A stretch of DNA of 12,774 bases from Candidatus Zixiibacteriota bacterium. Its GTDB lineage: Bacteria > Zixibacteria > MSB-5A5 > JAABVY01. The stretch is taken from the NCBI GenBank assembly GCA_011777135.1, contig JAABVY010000331.1, positions 5,675-18,448 on the forward strand, in the 5' to 3' direction. Below, in pieces: positions 1 to 7,189 of the stretch (within the stretch, counting starts at the first letter, position 1; every line of letters starts with the position of its first letter). The translations under genes and the position numbers were made by a program. The notes under the pieces are model-generated. The model worked only from the letters and a program-made list of their open reading frames with translations. It did no database searches and had not been told where the DNA came from.

Positions 1-713
1 AATACAACCGATCCGTCAGAAAGGACCTTGTAGTCATAAAGATCCCCGCCCACCTGACGGGATTGTTCCTGATAAGCATAGAGCTTATAACCATCAATCT
101 CCGGCGGTTCCGAGGGCAGAAGATTGCGCTGAATTTTAGAGGCCTGGCGCAACTCGGCGCTTAAAACCTGCTTGGCTTCGCGCTCGATCGAAAGTTCATA
201 GTTGAGAAGTCTTGATCCCAATAAATTCCCGAAGGTAGCCATTATTCTGAGATAATCATCATTGTACTCATGCGCCGGATTATTGGTATCGGCATAAAGT
301 ATGCCCAGAACCCGCCCCTCGTCAAAAAGCGGCACAGCCATCACCGATTTTATATCCGATGCAATAATCGAATTCTGCGTCGCAAATTTCGGGTCGGTCA
401 TAGGATTTTTTATCAATAGCGAGTTTTTATTTTCGATGATATCGACGATGATAGTCTTGGAAAGCCTTATATCATCATCGCCTTTTATTGAGGATGTGTG
501 GCAGGCCGCGATATCGATATCCTGCTGATCCTCAGAAACCATAATTACGATTACCCTGTCGGCGGGAATAATTCTGCAAATGAGCTTTAAAGCCTTGTCC
601 AGCAAAATATCTCTGGGTTCATCCGATCCCAGAAGTTTAGCCATATCGAAAATAGTAGGCATCAATTCCGGCACTTCGGAGAGCTTTCTGGGGCAGGGGC
701 CGCATTGTTTCAT
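1..713 (-). CDS. GAF + SpoIIE-type (PP2C) serine phosphatase part of a split FHA-GAF-PP2C regulator, 3' end beyond window
   Basis: I translated the minus strand from 713 to the left edge and found no stop. The product has a GAF-like domain (core around KALKLICRIIPADRV, then SVMAVPLFDEGRVLGILYADT). A short helical linker follows (SAELRQASKIQRNLLPS), then the start of a SpoIIE/RsbU-type PP2C phosphatase with the metal-binding signature QVGGDLYDY. The rest of the phosphatase lies outside the window. Such proteins dephosphorylate serine/threonine on anti-sigma-antagonist partners; GAF binds a small ligand. The frame is offset by one base from the FHA ORF (637-1086) and overlaps its last 77 bases. 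An ATG at 713 could start it separately, but no good ribosome binding site precedes it and the frame continues the FHA domain naturally. I therefore read the two as one frameshifted gene. Domain call is firm; gene structure is uncertain. Confidence 0.8.
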   Translation of the reverse strand, partial: MKQCGPCPRKLSEVPELMPTIFDMAKLLGSDEPRDILLDKALKLICRIIPADRVIVIMVSEDQQDIDIAACHTSSIKGDDDIRLSKTIIVDIIENKNSLLIKNPMTDPKFATQNSIIASDIKSVMAVPLFDEGRVLGILYADTNNPAHEYNDDYLRIMATFGNLLGSRLLNYELSIEREAKQVLSAELRQASKIQRNLLPSEPPEIDGYKLYAYQEQSRQVGGDLYDYKVLSDGSVV

Positions 714-1086
714 CAATTGGCATGAAGATCGAATTCTCAGGCACATCCCCCGTAAATGAAATCCTCTGGCTGCTCACTTCACTCCTGTCCGGAAGCTCGC
801 TATCCTTGACCTTAAATTCGGTCAGCCCGAACATAATACTGTCGCCATCCGAGAGTTCTGTCGGTTCAGAGATCTTCCTTCCATTTATTACTGTACCATT
901 GCGGCTGCCGACGTCGTCGATCACTATCCTGCCAGATTTCTCAACAGTGAGCTCGGCATGGCTTCCCGACACTGTCTTGTGCATGATGCATATATCGGCA
1001 TCCTTGCTCCGACCGACTTTGTAGCTACCCGGCTTCAGGTCGAAGCTGTAATATTTATTTCCGTCAGTCCCCACTAATTTGAGCAT
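637..1086 (-). CDS. FHA-domain N-terminal part of the frameshifted FHA-GAF-PP2C regulator
   Basis: The 149-residue ORF has a complete FHA domain at about residues 20-95: the phosphopeptide-binding Arg in KVGRSKDAD, the VSGSHAEL motif and the SRNGTVINGRKI loop. FHA domains bind phosphothreonine, so this module would dock the regulator to a Ser/Thr-phosphorylated partner. After about residue 125 (MPIDETMRPLPQK) the frame yields a short non-conserved tail (ALRSAGIDAYYFRYG) and stops at 637. The frame one base over reads QK-LSEVPELMPTIFDMAKLL and runs into GAF. The shift point is near 684-699, in a stretch with CCCC, CCCC and AAA runs. The start at 1086 has AGGTAG a few bases upstream. The gene diverges from pyrE. 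The break may be a sequencing or assembly indel, a real mutation or, less likely, recoding. Confidence 0.82.
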   Translation of the reverse strand: MLKLVGTDGNKYYSFDLKPGSYKVGRSKDADICIMHKTVSGSHAELTVEKSGRIVIDDVGSRNGTVINGRKISEPTELSDGDSIMFGLTEFKVKDSELPDRSEVSSQRISFTGDVPENSIFMPIDETMRPLPQKALRSAGIDAYYFRYG

Positions 1087-1108
1087 AACTACCTATCAGA
1101 AAAATCAA

Positions 1109-1137
1109 ATTATAGCCCAAGATGGTCAAAATTGAAG
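1109..1137 (-). promoter_or_regulatory. Candidate promoter for the FHA regulator
   Basis: On the minus strand a perfect TATAAT (1114-1109) lies 22 bases upstream of the FHA start at 1086. A weak -35 (CTTCAA, 1137-1132) sits 17 bases further up. A transcript start near 1102 would give a short leader carrying the AGGTAG ribosome binding site. The perfect -10 and its location support it; the -35 is poor. Confidence 0.4.
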
Positions 1138-1230
1138 AATAATGACGCAAAAAGATAACAATATTTATAAAAATTTCAATATTAATCTACTCTTATCTCA
1201 CACGCTATTCTTGGGCCCGCCAAATCCTGC

Positions 1231-1259
1231 TTGACAGAATTCATCCGAAAGTATATTCT
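1231..1259 (+). promoter_or_regulatory. sigma70-like promoter of pyrE
   Basis: A perfect TTGACA (1231-1236) is followed after 17 bases by TATTCT (1254-1259, four of six matches to TATAAT). Transcription would begin near 1266, ahead of the Shine-Dalgarno at 1287-1291. The longest possible pyrE frame begins at the TTG inside this -35 box, so that TTG cannot be the translation start if this promoter is used. Confidence 0.65.
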
Positions 1260-1299
1260 TTCCAAAACATTTTTAAAACTCCCGAAAAGGATGAGCGCG

Positions 1300-1869
1300 A
1301 TGCCTGATATTCTAAGTCTTTCTCTCGATGAAGCCCGCGAAAAGCTAATGGCAATTGTCAACCAAAAAGCGGTTTTCAAGGGTGATTTCACACTGGCCTC
1401 CGGACAAAAATCGAATTACTATATCGACGGCAAATTCATCTCGCTGACCTCGGATGGTCTGGCATATTTCGCCAAGGTTATCCTCGAGATGATAAAGGAC
1501 GACGGAGTTAAATATATTGGCGGCCCCACTCTCGGGGCAGATCCTATTATCGGCGGGACAGTGGCAATGTCACATTTGATCGGCAGACCGCTTGATGGCT
1601 TCATAATCCGCAAGGAACAGCGCGATCATGGACGCATGCGCATGATCGAGGGCCCCCTCAAGGAAGGCTCCAAGGTCATAATCGTCGAGGATGTCACCAC
1701 TACCGGAGGCTCTGTTCTCAAGGGAATTAAGAGAGTGGAGGAAATGGGCTGCGAGGTTGTCAGGATTATCTGTCTGGTTGACCGGCTGCAGGGGGCAGAA
1801 GAGAATTTCAAGAAAAAAGGCTACAACTTCACCCCGATTTTCGAGGTCAACGAGCTGGATATTGACTGA
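1300..1869 (+). CDS. pyrE: Orotate phosphoribosyltransferase
   Basis: Transfers the phosphoribosyl group of PRPP to orotate, giving OMP, the fifth step of pyrimidine synthesis, in the cytosol. The type I phosphoribosyltransferase PRPP loop is plain in VIIVEDVTTTGGSV, and the orotate-side segment is FTLASGQKSNYYIDGK. The flexible catalytic loop RKEQRDHGRMRM carries the family's Lys and the HG pair. I chose ATG 1300, giving 189 residues: AAGGA at 1287-1291 has ideal 8-base spacing. The in-frame TTG at 1231 is the promoter -35, and ATG 1291 has no room for a ribosome binding site. The gene stands alone, without other pyr genes nearby. It ends at 1869 directly against the minus-strand exonuclease-like gene, with no terminator between them, so the two transcripts may overlap. 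Confidence 0.95.
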   Translation: MPDILSLSLDEAREKLMAIVNQKAVFKGDFTLASGQKSNYYIDGKFISLTSDGLAYFAKVILEMIKDDGVKYIGGPTLGADPIIGGTVAMSHLIGRPLDGFIIRKEQRDHGRMRMIEGPLKEGSKVIIVEDVTTTGGSVLKGIKRVEEMGCEVVRIICLVDRLQGAEENFKKKGYNFTPIFEVNELDID

Positions 1870-2886
1870 TCACAGAAATAGATCGTAATTTCCCGAAGCC
1901 GATGGAAATATCTTGCCCTTATCATCAAGGCTGATTGTGGCCCCTTTGCCAAGGTAGCGGGCATCAAAGCCCCGCCGCCTCAGATCATCCGCAAATTCAG
2001 GAAAGCCATGCAGGGTGAAAACTTTTTCGGGATTGGATTCCTCCACATATCGAATCAGGTCATTATAATCGGCATGGTCCGAAAGCGGAACAACCACATC
2101 TGCACCCACCCGGAATCGTGATGACTTGTCCATCCCCCATCCGGAAAGAAAACATATTCGCTTGGGATAGATGTTATTGAATAACGTCCTGTATTTCCTG
2201 AAATAGGGCGGGAAGACAACCACTTTGCCCTTGAAATCCTCTTCGTGCAGTCGATGCAGATTCTTGAACTTCACTCCGCAGCGTTCGTACAGCTGGCAGA
2301 ACCTGTAAACATTATCCTCGGCATGGAGTTCAAAGCCAAAGTCGCCTAAAATCTTTATCGCTTCCTGTGCCTTTCCGAGCGAATAGGCCAGAATTATCGG
2401 CACCTGATTGGATAGCAGGGTTTTCTGGACGAAGGTTATCAGCTGATCTACAACCTGGTCGCGGTCAGGAAAGACATATCTTGGATCGCCGTAAGTCGAT
2501 TCCATGATCAAGACATCAGCGTCGATTATTTCAGCCGCAGGCGCGGTCTCGCCCCCGGTTAGCTTGAAATCTCCGGTATAGACAATCTTTTTTCCGCCTT
2601 TATCGATCTTTATCTGGGCACATCCCAGGATATGCCCGGAAGAATACAGCTCCACCGTAGAGTCGCCGAATTTAGTCGGTTGATTGAAGCCTAATGCCTG
2701 CGCTCTGCTACGTTTGTAGCGCTGGTTGAAGAAGAGAATCGTCTCCGGTGTTGCCAGGATCTTTTTGTGCGAGGCAATATGATCCGTGTGGGCATGAGAT
2801 ACAAAAGAAAACTCAGCTTTGCGATGAGCGTCGATATGAAATTCTAGCCCCTCAATTTCGATTCCGTTATTGAAAGTCAACTGCAT
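1870..2886 (-). CDS. Metallo-beta-lactamase-fold exonuclease-like protein (COG1236/YSH1-like)
   Basis: A 338-residue metal-dependent hydrolase of the MBL fold. The zinc-binding HxHxDH motif is at residues 31-36 (SHAHTDH). Further family motifs are SSGHILGCAQ, YTGDF (Asp ligand), MESTYGD and the C-terminal SDHADYNDL and TLHGF, which complete the metal site of the RNA/DNA-processing branch (CPSF73/Artemis-like, COG1236). The region between MESTYGD and SDHAD holds a shortened beta-CASP-like insert. Family members are 5' or 3' nucleases or ligase-associated DNA exonucleases; no ligase or helicase gene is nearby, so the substrate is not known. It starts 15 bases after the upstream kinase-family gene, as part of a minus-strand operon. 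Its own ribosome binding site is weak (AAGAAGT), which suggests coupled translation. Confidence 0.85.
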   Translation of the reverse strand: MQLTFNNGIEIEGLEFHIDAHRKAEFSFVSHAHTDHIASHKKILATPETILFFNQRYKRSRAQALGFNQPTKFGDSTVELYSSGHILGCAQIKIDKGGKKIVYTGDFKLTGGETAPAAEIIDADVLIMESTYGDPRYVFPDRDQVVDQLITFVQKTLLSNQVPIILAYSLGKAQEAIKILGDFGFELHAEDNVYRFCQLYERCGVKFKNLHRLHEEDFKGKVVVFPPYFRKYRTLFNNIYPKRICFLSGWGMDKSSRFRVGADVVVPLSDHADYNDLIRYVEESNPEKVFTLHGFPEFADDLRRRGFDARYLGKGATISLDDKGKIFPSASGNYDLFL

Positions 2887-2901
2887 AGGATACTTCTTTT
2901 T

Positions 2902-3384
2902 CTACTTCTTATAGCCGATCATGCGCAAAAATTCCTTGCGTGTCTTTTTGTGTTCCTCAGTCTCGACTCCCAGAGGGGTTAAGCCGTCAATAACGCCAAG
3001 CACACCTCGTCCAAGCTCAGTTTCCGCCACTATCACTTCGATCGGATTTGCAGTCGCGCAAAAAATCCTGCAGACTTCGGGACAGGCTTTTATCTGATTG
3101 AGCACATTGATCGGAAAGGCGTTGCCCAGGAAAATCAGAAATGTATGCCCGCATTTGATTTTCAGCATATTATCGGCGGCCAGCTTGACCAGACCGTCAT
3201 CAGTGCCTGTCGTCCTGATCAAGCGATCCTGGGAGGCCTCGCAAAAAGCCATCCCGAACTTGATGTTGGGAACTGCACCAACCATGATTTCATAAATGTC
3301 CTCGACCGACTTGATAAAATGCGTCATGCCGAAGATCAGGTTCAATTCTTTCGGATTGTCCACTTTGACAACATGAGTTTCCAT
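2902..3384 (-). CDS. Adenosine-specific kinase family protein (DUF355/COG1839)
   Basis: A 160-residue soluble protein that I recognise as the Adenosine_kin family (PF04008), small trimeric proteins first described from archaeal structures as binding or phosphorylating adenosine. Typical segments are the N-terminal VKVDNPKELNLIFGMTHFIKSVEDIYE, here in two halves around residue 15, the core NIKFGMAFCEAS, GHTFLIFLGNAFPINVLN, CRIFCATANP and the Gly-rich end GRGVLGVIDG. Length is normal and no residue seems missing. A strong ribosome binding site (AAAGGAGT) lies 5-6 bases before ATG 3384. It is second in a three-gene minus-strand set, 40 bases after the HEAT/cyclophilin gene. The biochemical activity of the family is thinly supported, so the name should be taken as a family label. 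Confidence 0.88.
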   Translation of the reverse strand: METHVVKVDNPKELNLIFGMTHFIKSVEDIYEIMVGAVPNIKFGMAFCEASQDRLIRTTGTDDGLVKLAADNMLKIKCGHTFLIFLGNAFPINVLNQIKACPEVCRIFCATANPIEVIVAETELGRGVLGVIDGLTPLGVETEEHKKTRKEFLRMIGYKK

Positions 3385-3424
3385 TGCAGACTCCTTTTAT
3401 TTGATACGATAAATTTCCAATTCA

Positions 3425-5404
3425 TTATTCTTCAGGGTATAATATCTCTATGGAATTTATTTTGTCCCCAACCAGGATGCGATCCACAATCCTCATGCCG
3501 TAAATGACCTGCCCGAAGGCGGTATAACGTCCGTTTAAGTGCGGCTGAGGTGAATGACATATAAACCACTGGCTGCCGCCGGTATCCTTGCCCGCATGCG
3601 CCATCCCCATGGTGCCCCGTGTATATTCATGGCGGTTGAATTCACTGCGGATAGTATAACCCGGCCCTCCGAAACCATCGCCATGCGGATCGCCAGCCTG
3701 AATTACAAAGTTGGGAACCACCCTGTGGTAGATTACACCGTCATAAAAACCGGATTCCGCCAGCTTGATAAAATTCGATACAGTCTTTGGAGCGATGTCG
3801 TAAAGAAGTCTCACCCTTATCTGCCCCCTGTCGGTATTGATTTCGGCAATCGGATTTCTATCAAAGTGTCCGTAAAACGAATCATAAGTGGCAGCCGTCA
3901 CCATCGAATCAAAATATCCCAGGTATTCTGACTTATCCAAACCTGTCATGGCAAAAAGATCGATTGCCTTCTGACGCACATTGCGATCCCGATCTTCAAG
4001 AGCCTTATTTAAAAGCTCAAGAATATTCTCATCGGCAATCTGGCTGTCAACCACCCATTCACTGAGATTGTATAAAATTGAAAAACGGAAATTGGCATCC
4101 GCCTCATCCCCCTCATCTTCATATATATCGAGTGTTTTTTCGGAGAATTGGTTCAGTTTCAACTTCGCAATCAGCTCGATTGCAGATGATACCACTGCTG
4201 GGTCAGGATCATCAAGCGCGGTCCCCAGGTAATCCTCCATCTCCAGAAAATCATATTCTGCCAGGCTGTACAGCACGGCAGTCCTGACTCGATGATCCGG
4301 GTCGGCCAGGAGTTTTTCCATAAGATCGGCCCCCTCGGGAGTCTCGATAAACTGCAATGCCTCAGCAGCTTTCATGCGCAGATACCAGTCATAAGCTTCA
4401 ATTTCTTTGTCTACGACTTCCATGAATTTAGAGCGATTCAATTTGGCCAGTGAGACCAGAGCTTCCCCTCTTAAAAATCTCTCCTCGTCCTCCAGAAACG
4501 GTTCTACTTTGGGAACCAGAGCATTCATCTGAAATTCTCCAACCAGGCTCAGGGCCATACCTGTTATCAGCGGATGTTCCCTCTGACCCAGAAGATTCAT
4601 AAGCGCTTTAATAATTTTCTTATCTCCAACCTCCATAATTGCACGCAGGATGCTGGCTTTAACAGTCCATTCGCGATCCCTCGAGAGCTGGTTGGTAAGC
4701 GCCATCAGAGAGGCTGAGTCCTTGATTGCCCGCAAACCGTCAGCCGCAAATATGCGGATTTCCGGGATTGTATCTTTTAACCGGGAGCGCAGGATTTCCG
4801 CTGCTGGCTCGGCATCCAGCCTCCGCAACGCATAGATCGTAGCCTGCTCTACAAATTCTGATCTGTCGGTCGCCAGATTCATCAACAGTTCGACCGCGGT
4901 ATCGGCATCGGCACGCCAGAGTCCTTCAGCCGCCCAGGCTCGATGTTTCGGGATCGTATCCCGGGCAAACATGATCAATGCGCTCACCGCGGTATTACCA
5001 CCCATGCGTCCCAGCGCGATTGCTGCCTGATGCACAATTTGTGAATCGCGATCGAATAACAGGGGAACCACTTTTTCAGAATAGATACTGTCGCCAATCA
5101 GACCCAATGCAAAAATTGCCTCGATTCTGACATTATTCTGTGGATCATCCAGCAAATCGACAATATAGGCCGATGCGCCCTCTGGCTCAATCATTCCGAG
5201 CGCATAGCAGGCCCTGGAGCGGATTTCCGGGTCTTCGTCAGCCAGGTATGTATATAGCAAAGTATCCGCCTGGCGCATATCTTCCCAGATAGCAATTCTC
5301 ACCTTTTTATTTGGCGGAAAGACCGCTTTTTCTTCCTCGCCGTCACAACCCGTGATCGCGACAATGCATATTATCAGTAGTAAATTTAAAAATTTTCCGA
5401 TCAT
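3425..5404 (-). CDS. HEAT-repeat lipoprotein with C-terminal cyclophilin peptidyl-prolyl isomerase
   Basis: 659 residues. The N-terminus is a lipoprotein signal (hydrophobic residues 5-18, lipobox ITGC, lipidated Cys20). Residues about 35-510 hold some 14 HEAT repeats, each with the pattern D-x-x-x-x-V/I-R-x-x-A-x-x-A-L. Residues 517-659 are a cyclophilin-type prolyl isomerase: IYHR (catalytic Arg561), NFVIQAGDPHG, GTMGMAHAG, SQWFI (Gln612, Phe614) and HLNGRYTAFG. The position of the cyclophilin Trp that contacts cyclosporin is His622. The protein should sit in the periplasm, anchored to a membrane. The superhelix would bind a client and the isomerase would fold it, making an envelope chaperone likely. 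Ribosome binding site AAGGGAG is close to ATG 5404. It is first of the minus-strand group ending at 1870. Confidence 0.9.
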   Translation of the reverse strand: MIGKFLNLLLIICIVAITGCDGEEEKAVFPPNKKVRIAIWEDMRQADTLLYTYLADEDPEIRSRACYALGMIEPEGASAYIVDLLDDPQNNVRIEAIFALGLIGDSIYSEKVVPLLFDRDSQIVHQAAIALGRMGGNTAVSALIMFARDTIPKHRAWAAEGLWRADADTAVELLMNLATDRSEFVEQATIYALRRLDAEPAAEILRSRLKDTIPEIRIFAADGLRAIKDSASLMALTNQLSRDREWTVKASILRAIMEVGDKKIIKALMNLLGQREHPLITGMALSLVGEFQMNALVPKVEPFLEDEERFLRGEALVSLAKLNRSKFMEVVDKEIEAYDWYLRMKAAEALQFIETPEGADLMEKLLADPDHRVRTAVLYSLAEYDFLEMEDYLGTALDDPDPAVVSSAIELIAKLKLNQFSEKTLDIYEDEGDEADANFRFSILYNLSEWVVDSQIADENILELLNKALEDRDRNVRQKAIDLFAMTGLDKSEYLGYFDSMVTAATYDSFYGHFDRNPIAEINTDRGQIRVRLLYDIAPKTVSNFIKLAESGFYDGVIYHRVVPNFVIQAGDPHGDGFGGPGYTIRSEFNRHEYTRGTMGMAHAGKDTGGSQWFICHSPQPHLNGRYTAFGQVIYGMRIVDRILVGDKINSIEILYPEE

Positions 5405-5568
5405 TGGACTCCCTTACTTGTTTTTAAACAAATTAATCGGGCACGGCCGGATTTCAAGTAATAAATAATTTTTTGAATGATTTTATGATTTTACCCCTCT
5501 TATCAAAAACGTCCTTGCCCTGAGATGGATTATGCTGTTAATTCAGGGCAAATAAGGAGGACCGTCTA
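5405..5568. other. Divergent intergenic region between the HEAT/cyclophilin and dehydrogenase genes
   Basis: This AT-rich 164-base gap holds the control regions of two divergent genes. On the minus strand a weak candidate promoter is TTGAAA (5457-5452), 16 bases, TAATTT (5435-5430). On the plus strand the clearest signals are the inverted repeat at 5515-5551 and the AAGGAGG ribosome binding site at 5554-5560. I see no convincing plus-strand promoter. Confidence 0.4.
5515..5551 (+). repeat. 9-bp perfect inverted repeat just upstream of the dehydrogenase ribosome binding site
   Basis: TTGCCCTGA (5515-5523) and its exact complement TCAGGGCAA (5543-5551) flank 19 bases. The right arm ends 2 bases before the AAGGAGG ribosome binding site (5554-5560). 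In DNA this could be an operator for a dimeric regulator. In RNA it would form a 9-bp stem with a large loop, able to influence ribosome access. There is no T-run after it, so it is not an intrinsic terminator. Confidence 0.55.
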
Positions 5569-6537
5569 ATGTCGATATCGGTATTCTTACTGGAGCAATA
5601 CAGCGATGAATTTGTAAATAAATTGCGCAAAAAACTGGATTCGGAAATTGAACTCTATTATGGGGAGGAAATTCCAGATCCCGCCGAATACGAAATACTG
5701 GGAGTCCCGGAAAAGGAGCATCTGACTGCCAGCTCCAACCTACACACCCTGATAATACCCTGGGCCGGTCTGCCCACCCGAACACGCGAATTACTGTTGG
5801 AAATGCCCGACATTAAGGTCCATAACCTGCATTACAATGACATCCCGGTAGCCGAGACCGCCTTTGCACTCATGCTTGCAGCCGCTAAATATATCATCCC
5901 CATCGACCGGCGTTTCCGTCATCATGACTGGCGTCCACGCTATGATCCATATCCGGCAGTTTTGCTGAACGGCAAAACCGCCCTTGTTCTCGGATATGGT
6001 ACAATCGGGAAACAGATTGCAAGACTCTGTCATGGTTTCGGCTTGAAAGTCACGGCCGTGAAAAGAACTGTAGAACAGAAATCTGATGAAATCGCTGAAA
6101 TCTTTTCAATCGACAAACTCAATTATCTGCTTCCGGATACCAATGTCCTCTTTGTATCGTTGCCCATGACTCCCGATACAAGGGGCATCATAGGCAAAAA
6201 AGAGCTCTCACTTCTCCCGGATAAGGCGATCGTGGTCAATATTGCCCGGGGACCGATTATCGACGAGGAGGCCCTGTATAATGAGCTCTACAGCGAACGG
6301 CTTTTGGCCGGTCTCGATGTCTGGTATCATTACCCGAAGACAGAGGAGGCCCGAAGATATCATGAACCCTCCGATTTTGGCTTCAATCTCCTCGAGAACG
6401 TGGTCATGACCCCGCATCTGGCCGAACGTTCGGATAAATCGGAAGATATGAATATTGACTCATTGGCTGAGATACTAAACAAAGCCGCTCGGGGCGAGAA
6501 ACTGCCTAACAGGGTTGATCCGCAAAGCGGATATTAA
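5569..6537 (+). CDS. D-2-hydroxyacid dehydrogenase family protein (NAD-dependent)
   Basis: 322 residues of the D-isomer-specific 2-hydroxyacid dehydrogenase family, which oxidises or reduces 2-hydroxy/2-keto acids with NAD(P). The Rossmann dinucleotide loop GYGTIG is at 142-147. The catalytic Arg is Arg227 (NIARGPIID) and the catalytic His is His283 (MTPHLAER). The usual acidic partner, in the family motif DVFxxEP, reads DVWYHYP here, with Tyr255 where Glu is expected; formate dehydrogenases also depart from Glu at this place. The N-terminal substrate domain is short and poorly conserved. No neighbour suggests a pathway, so the substrate is open: phosphoglycerate, glyoxylate or another keto acid are all possible. 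Strong ribosome binding site AAGGAGG 8 bases before ATG. Confidence 0.85.
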   Translation: MSISVFLLEQYSDEFVNKLRKKLDSEIELYYGEEIPDPAEYEILGVPEKEHLTASSNLHTLIIPWAGLPTRTRELLLEMPDIKVHNLHYNDIPVAETAFALMLAAAKYIIPIDRRFRHHDWRPRYDPYPAVLLNGKTALVLGYGTIGKQIARLCHGFGLKVTAVKRTVEQKSDEIAEIFSIDKLNYLLPDTNVLFVSLPMTPDTRGIIGKKELSLLPDKAIVVNIARGPIIDEEALYNELYSERLLAGLDVWYHYPKTEEARRYHEPSDFGFNLLENVVMTPHLAERSDKSEDMNIDSLAEILNKAARGEKLPNRVDPQSGY

Positions 6538-6560
6538 AACTCCGACCTGGCTGTTTAATC

Positions 6561-6589
6561 TTGCAGTCAAATATTGAATCTCTTATTTT
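6561..6589 (+). promoter_or_regulatory. Weak candidate promoter for the lipoprotein pair
   Basis: TTGCAG (6561-6566), 17 bases, TATTTT (6584-6589) lies 37 bases before the SnoaL-like lipoprotein start. Matches to consensus are three and four of six, so this rests mostly on correct spacing and place. The 88-base gap after the dehydrogenase makes an independent promoter plausible. Confidence 0.25.
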
Positions 6590-6625
6590 CCGTTCGAATT
6601 AACACATTATCAAGGGAATACTTTT

Positions 6626-7183
6626 ATGACAAAAAAACTTTTTACTCCAATCATTGCAGTATTGCTGCTTTTCTGTATGATTGGCGCCTGCCAGACGGAA
6701 GAGCAAGAAGCCGGGACAACCGAAGCCCAGCCGGTGGTCACAAAAGAACGGGCAGAGGAAATGATTAATCTCTGGTTAATGGCCCGTCATAATCATGACC
6801 TGGGATTGCTTGACAGCATTTATACTACCGAAGCGGCGATTCATGATCCAAGTGCCGACCGTGACATTTGCGGAGTAGCCGAGTTGAAACAGTACTATGA
6901 GAGAAGTCATACTATTTTTCCCGACGTCAAATTCGAATTTGATGAAATTCGCGTGGCGGGAGATTGGATAATCTCGACCTGGACAATGCAGGGGACTAAC
7001 ACGGGACCAATTGGAGAATTGCCGCCCACTGGAAAGGAAATAATTGTTTCCGGAGCCGCGATCGATAGAATCGAAGACGGTATGATTGTTGAGGAATGGG
7101 TTTACTGGAATCCGCTTGAGCTCTACCAGCAGCTCGGTTTTACGCTTGTCCCGCCTCAGCCGGAAACTGAAGAGGAAGAATAA
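6626..7183 (+). CDS. SnoaL-like (NTF2-fold) lipoprotein
   Basis: 185 residues with a clear lipoprotein signal: Lys-rich start (MTKK), hydrophobic 8-19, lipobox IGAC with Cys22, then an acidic, flexible linker to about residue 35. Residues about 40-170 look like the SnoaL-like polyketide-cyclase branch of the NTF2 fold: a helical start (AEEMINLWLMARHNHDLGLLDSIY, seen in two parts), AAIHDPS, a helix FPDVKFEFDEI, then strands VAGDWIISTWTMQGT and the closing EDGMIVEEWVYWN. The NTF2 cone often binds small hydrophobic ligands, but no catalytic pair can be assigned safely. The tail is Glu-rich. Ribosome binding site AAGGGA precedes ATG 6626. The next gene follows after 6 bases, also a lipoprotein, so the two are probably co-transcribed and act together at the envelope. 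Confidence 0.8.
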   Translation: MTKKLFTPIIAVLLLFCMIGACQTEEQEAGTTEAQPVVTKERAEEMINLWLMARHNHDLGLLDSIYTTEAAIHDPSADRDICGVAELKQYYERSHTIFPDVKFEFDEIRVAGDWIISTWTMQGTNTGPIGELPPTGKEIIVSGAAIDRIEDGMIVEEWVYWNPLELYQQLGFTLVPPQPETEEEE

Positions 7184-7189
7184 CAGGAA

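Noticed and set aside
722..1024. 100-residue plus-strand ORF opposite the FHA domain
   Set aside because: Antisense shadow of the FHA coding sequence with low-complexity Ser/Leu-rich composition.
1109..1125. TTGACC and TATAAT as a promoter pair on the minus strand upstream of the FHA gene
   Set aside because: Only 9 bases separate them, far too few for a sigma70 promoter; the TATAAT may still be used with a weaker -35.
3554..3931. 125-residue plus-strand ORF opposite the cyclophilin region
   Set aside because: It is the antisense shadow of the well-conserved cyclophilin domain; no ribosome binding site or recognisable domain.
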